Shown here one piece after another: positions 5,836 to 8,666 of a stretch of 8,666 nucleotides of DNA. Made by a program: the position numbers and the translations under genes. The notes under the pieces are model-generated. The model was given only the letters and a program-made list of their open reading frames with translations, searched no databases and had not been told where the DNA came from. This DNA is from Xanthobacteraceae bacterium (GTDB taxonomy: Bacteria > Pseudomonadota > Alphaproteobacteria > Rhizobiales > Xanthobacteraceae). The first letter of the stretch is position 1. Each line of letters begins with the position of its first letter. Location of the stretch: assembly GCA_030037185.1 (NCBI GenBank), contig JASHRR010000579.1, positions 1 to 8,666 of the forward strand, read 5' to 3'.

Positions 5836-6108
5836 ATGAAAACGTTCATCAGTTCCGCTGCGGCGGCGGCAATTGTGTTGGCTGGAGTGATCGCCGCCCC
5901 AGCCCAATCTATCACCGTGAATCCACCCCCTACCGTAGAGATTGAGGGACTTCCTCGTTTGCCAAGCTTTTTCAAGAACTGTGAGGAACCGCTCCCCTGG
6001 TATTGTGCAAGCCCCCCAGGATTGCTGTGGTTCGGCTCCGTCGCGACGCTTCAACAGGATCGCCGACTCGCTTCGCTTCGCGCCAGCCGGGGTCCGCGCC
6101 GACGGTGA
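5836..6108 (+). CDS. Small secreted protein (90 aa), C-terminus possibly altered
   Basis: A 90-residue protein with a textbook Sec signal peptide: Lys2, hydrophobic Ala/Ile/Val core, and a likely cleavage site at APA-QS (residues 21-25). The mature part is Pro-rich (VNPPPTVEIEGLP) with two cysteines (Cys49 and Cys57) that may form a disulphide in the periplasm. The start is secure: GGAGAGAGG (5821-5829) lies 6 nt before the ATG. The last 17 or so residues (DRRLASLRASRGPRRR) are Arg-rich and look unlike the rest. They lie where the sequence turns into repeat-like intergenic DNA, so the original C-terminus may have been lost by frameshift or insertion. No family is recognised. Confidence 0.6.
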   Translation: MKTFISSAAAAAIVLAGVIAAPAQSITVNPPPTVEIEGLPRLPSFFKNCEEPLPWYCASPPGLLWFGSVATLQQDRRLASLRASRGPRRR

Positions 6109-6210
6109 TGGGTGGTGGCGTGCGTAGTTCGGGTTGGGGTCAAGCGAAACCCGCCGGCGGCCGTAATCGATTCGGGTTAGGGCATTTCGATCGCCGAATC
6201 GCTTGCAGGA

Positions 6211-6283
6211 TGGGTAAGGCGCGCTGTTGCGCGTCGTGCCCGCCGGGGCGCCGTCCTGGCAGGCACGCTTCGCTTGGCCCACC
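6211..6283. repeat. Imperfect intergenic hairpin, probable dispersed repeat
   Basis: TGGGTAAGGCG...GTGCCCGCC on the left (6211-6244) faces GGCAGGCAC...CTTGGCCCA on the right (6258-6281), forming a long imperfect inverted repeat with GTGCCCGCC / GGCAGGCAC (6236-6244, 6258-6266, one mismatch) as its inner stem. The wording (AGGATGGGTA at the left, GGCACGCTTCGCTTGGCCCA at the right) resembles the dispersed 'aggatgggtagagcg' type intergenic repeat I recall from Bradyrhizobium. It ends about 10 bp from the stop codon of the MFS gene and may act as a 3' stem-loop for it and for the secreted-protein gene. Confidence 0.5.
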
Positions 6284-6293
6284 CCTGGCTGAC

Positions 6294-7487
6294 CTACGCG
6301 GTCATTCTCCTGGCCAACGGTATTGCAGCAGCGCAAAGGATCGCCATTACCCAGAACGCCTCGCCCCGTAGCGATGCATAGAGCGAGCCGGAGACAACCG
6401 TAAGGAGCGCCGTTGAGATCCCGACGGCCATGGTGCCGTAGAGCGCCTGCGCGGTTGCGGCAAGATGATCGGGGACCGTGGTGCCGATCAATCGCATGCC
6501 GGCGAGATGAAACAACGCGAAGGTCAGGCCGTGCAGCGGCTCGACCAGCGCCAGCGGAACAATTTGAGTGGTCGCGCCCAAGACGGACCAGCGCACAACC
6601 CCCGCAGCAGCGGCAAGCATTGCAGCGTTTGCCGGACCAATGCGGTGGAGGAGCGGCGGCCCGACGAGAAGAAATACAACAACCTCCGCGGTCACCGACT
6701 CCGACCAAAACAGGCTCGCAGTTGCGGTGCTGATCCCGGCATCGCGCCATCGAATCACCGCAAACGTATCATGGAGCGCGTGACTGCCGAGCACGACCGC
6801 GCCGACCAGCAGCAGCCGGCGAAACGTGGTCATGCGCAGGAGCTGGAGAAAACCGCAGGCAGGTTCGCACGGGACCGAAATGGCCTCCGCCGAAACGTCC
6901 GGAACCGGAACTGCGGCGAGCGCCGCGATCGCGAGCAGAAGGACATTGAGCCAGATCGAGACAGCAAGTCCCCAAATCGCTGCCGCTTGGCCGGCAGCGA
7001 TCGATCCGGCAATGAATGCAGCCGATCCGGCGCCCCGCACCCAGCCGTACTCGAACCTCTTGCCTGCAGTCGAAAGAGATGCGGACAGCGTCAGAGCGTC
7101 GGCGATCGGCACGATGGGGGCGAGCAACGCGGACTGTGTCAAACTCACCAGCAGAATTGGCCCGAAGCCGCGAGCCGACAAATATGCGAGCGCTGTCACT
7201 CCAGCGCCCGCCGCACAAACGGACAACGTTCCGTGCCACGCGCGTTGGCGGTCTGCAACTCGCCCGACGAGTGGGCCGGACACCAACCGGACAGCCGTTC
7301 CCAATCCGATCGCCAGTGCGATTTGTTGGGGCGGCAGGCCACGATCCTCCAGATAGGCCGGCAGAAACGGCGAGATCACGCCGAACGCGGAATACAGGAG
7401 GGCATAGAGGATGGCGAATCTTGCGAGAGACGGGAGGGTGTGCACAGGCGGTCTCGCGCTTCGGGTCGGTAATACGACCCGGTTCAA
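6294..7487 (-). CDS. MFS transporter, HcaT/MFS_1-like family
   Basis: A complete 12-span major facilitator of up to 397 residues. The N-terminal hallmark is ALLYSAFGVISPFLPAYLED followed by RGLPPQQIALAIG, and loop 2-3 carries the MFS motif GPLVGRVADRQRA (Gly75, Asp79, Arg80). The C-terminal half has LHGLTFALFHLAGMRLIG and PDHLAATAQALYGTMAVGIS. This pattern is that of the MFS_1-like family, which includes E. coli HcaT (named for 3-phenylpropionate; 379 aa). The substrate here is not known; import of a small organic acid or efflux are both possible. The start is uncertain: a TTG at 7487 is the earliest possible (an in-frame TAG lies two codons before it), while a GTG at 7445 just before TLPSLARF with a weak GAG 7 nt upstream would give a family-like N-terminus. 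No in-frame ATG precedes the first span. It is a lone gene with no neighbouring enzymes to hint at a substrate. Confidence 0.88.
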   Translation of the reverse strand: MNRVVLPTRSARPPVHTLPSLARFAILYALLYSAFGVISPFLPAYLEDRGLPPQQIALAIGLGTAVRLVSGPLVGRVADRQRAWHGTLSVCAAGAGVTALAYLSARGFGPILLVSLTQSALLAPIVPIADALTLSASLSTAGKRFEYGWVRGAGSAAFIAGSIAAGQAAAIWGLAVSIWLNVLLLAIAALAAVPVPDVSAEAISVPCEPACGFLQLLRMTTFRRLLLVGAVVLGSHALHDTFAVIRWRDAGISTATASLFWSESVTAEVVVFLLVGPPLLHRIGPANAAMLAAAAGVVRWSVLGATTQIVPLALVEPLHGLTFALFHLAGMRLIGTTVPDHLAATAQALYGTMAVGISTALLTVVSGSLYASLRGEAFWVMAILCAAAIPLARRMTA

Positions 7488-7961
7488 TGTCTACGGTCGA
7501 CTCTAGGTCCCATCGATGATGCGAAATTTGCCTCGGGTCGAAAGACGTGCAACGCGACGTGCTGTCGTAGACATCATCCTCTGCTCAACGCCGATAAAGT
7601 GCCATCGGCAGACAATATGAAGCTCTACCGCGTCAAGGAATGCCTACGCCCCCGACATCGGCCGAACCGTCGATGACGATTGTAAATATGTCCCGGATCA
7701 GAAGCAGGCAACGTCAATCTCGCGGGTTGTGCTCGTTCAAGAACGTCAGCATGCGGGCGCGCCGTTCGAAGGTGCCAAGTGTCCGGGCGGAGGCTTAGCG
7801 GTGTAAACCTCGCAGGCCGCAACATCGTGCCCGCGCGTCGGAAGCAAAAGCGAGTAATCCGGCGCTTTTTGTGTGTTGTCCGCTCTTTTATCCTACAACG
7901 CGGCGGCTTTCGCACCATCGCAATCAGGGTAAGCTGTCGGAGGAGAAATTACGGGCTTGCC
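7488..7961. other. Intergenic region between divergent genes
   Basis: No gene is supported in these 474 bp. A weak stem AAAAGCG / CGCTTTT (7846-7852, 7863-7869, 10-nt loop) is followed by T and then GTGTGTTG. A purine-rich GGAGGAGA lies at 7939-7946, too far (15 nt) from the ATG at 7962 for a standard ribosome site. Promoters for the flanking divergent genes must lie here but could not be identified with confidence. Confidence 0.4.
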
Positions 7962-8666
7962 ATGCAGACGAGCGAAATTGTCCCCTGCCTGCACCGCGTG
8001 CAGCGAATCTTGGCGGTTGACGTGTCCTACACGATCTCGCGCATGAAGGTTCTCGAGCGCCTGCCCGGGAACCCCCTCGAGATCGGTTTTCGATGGGGCC
8101 GTGGTGTTGACGTCACGTTTGTCGTCCTTCGCCCGTGTGATCGGCCTGCGTGCAGGACAAGAATCCCAAATTGAACCGCTCGTTTCGTGGTATCGAGACC
8201 ACAATATCAAGCCTGCTTTCGAGATGGTTCCGGGGCAGTACGACGCCAACCGCGTGAATTGGCGCAATTGGGTTTCTTCCAGTCGGGATTTCACGTTTCA
8301 CTCATCGGCGAGCCGGCGAATTTAACCCGTAGCGGGGATCAACTGCCAATCGAGCAGATCAATGATGCGTCGTCGATGGAAGGTTATCTCGATGCTTATG
8401 TGGGGGGCTGGCGAATTGCCGAAAAGGATCAAGCCCAGTTCAAAGCCAATGTCAGGCGGTGACTGAGCCAGCCCGGATGGTCGCTCTATCTAGGCCGTGC
8501 GAACGGCCGACCCGTTGCTGCCGCGACCCTCTACCTGCACGACCGCATAGGCTATCTCGCCGACGCGGCGACCCATCCCTTATTCCGTCGACAGGGCTTT
8601 CACTCGGCTCTGCTGCGGCGGCGAATTCGGGACGCCGCGGCTTCGGGAGTAGATATTGTATTCAGC
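7962..8666 (+). pseudogene. GNAT family N-acetyltransferase, broken, runs off the edge
   Basis: An acetyl-CoA-dependent N-acetyltransferase gene interrupted three times. Part one (7962 to about 8135) reads VDVSYTISRMKVLERLPGNP. Part two (about 8135 to 8250), in another frame, reads VIGLRAGQESQIEPLVSWYR and AFEMVPGQYD. Part three (about 8250 on), back in the first frame, reads RELAQLGFFQSGFHVSLIGE, EGYLDAYVGGW and QFKANVRR. It then meets TGA at 8460-8462, where the family has Trp, and continues without a break as LSQPGWSLYLGRANGRPVAA, then HPLFRRQGFHSALLRRRI. The last is the acetyl-CoA binding motif A (R-x-x-G). I recall intact proteins with this same order in Bradyrhizobium. The changes are small, so decay looks recent compared with the kup remnant. 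The C-terminal end lies outside the window. The natural substrate is unknown. Confidence 0.82.

Noticed and set aside
5734..6750. Long minus-strand open frame of 338 codons
   Set aside because: It overlaps the MFS gene in another frame, has a Cys/Arg-rich, non-protein-like composition there, and covers the secreted-protein gene and the hairpin repeat; it is a GC-driven shadow.
7625..7918. Minus-strand open frame of 97 codons between the transporter and the GNAT remnant
   Set aside because: Extreme Arg/Thr richness, no motif, no ribosome site seen.
1..8666. CRISPR array, rRNA, tRNA, intact insertion sequence or phage genes
   Set aside because: No regularly spaced repeats, no transposase or integrase motifs and no tRNA fold were seen on either strand.

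Overview
The window looks like an accessory or slowly decaying stretch of a high-GC alphaproteobacterial chromosome, most likely Bradyrhizobium or a close relative in the Nitrobacteraceae. The evidence is the DUF2927 C-terminus, the small secreted and single-span proteins of types I recall as common in that group, an EcfG-type promoter motif, and GC-rich intergenic hairpins resembling dispersed bradyrhizobial repeats. This assignment comes from reading and memory; no database search was run.

Layout from left to right: the C-terminal end of a DUF2927 protein (+) runs into a strong stem-loop that also ends a convergent gene for a 70-residue secreted protein (-). Next is an orphan response regulator with a REC domain and a LuxR-type helix-turn-helix (-). 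Its AT-rich upstream region holds a sigma70-like promoter and two palindromes, one with the FNR/FixK core spacing. From about 1786 to 3069 lies the wreck of a Kup-type potassium transporter gene (+), recognisable in pieces spread over all three forward frames with several internal deletions.

The middle (3070-4834) is gene-poor. It holds a 70-residue conserved-looking small protein, a possible 42-residue protein overlapping its end, and on the minus strand a 37-residue single-span membrane protein whose ATG lies 8 nt after a perfect GGAAC-N16-CGTT motif (general stress sigma factor EcfG).

The right part holds a single-span, coiled-coil, Pro/Ala-tailed membrane protein (+), a small secreted protein (+), an intergenic hairpin repeat, an intact MFS transporter of the HcaT/MFS_1-like type (-), and a GNAT acetyltransferase gene (+) broken by two frameshifts and one nonsense codon and running off the right edge.

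No complete pathway or defence system is present. The genes are mostly solitary and in alternating orientation, so operons are not evident. The most interesting points are the possibly leaderless stress-regulated microprotein, the extent of kup decay, and the palindromes in front of the response regulator.
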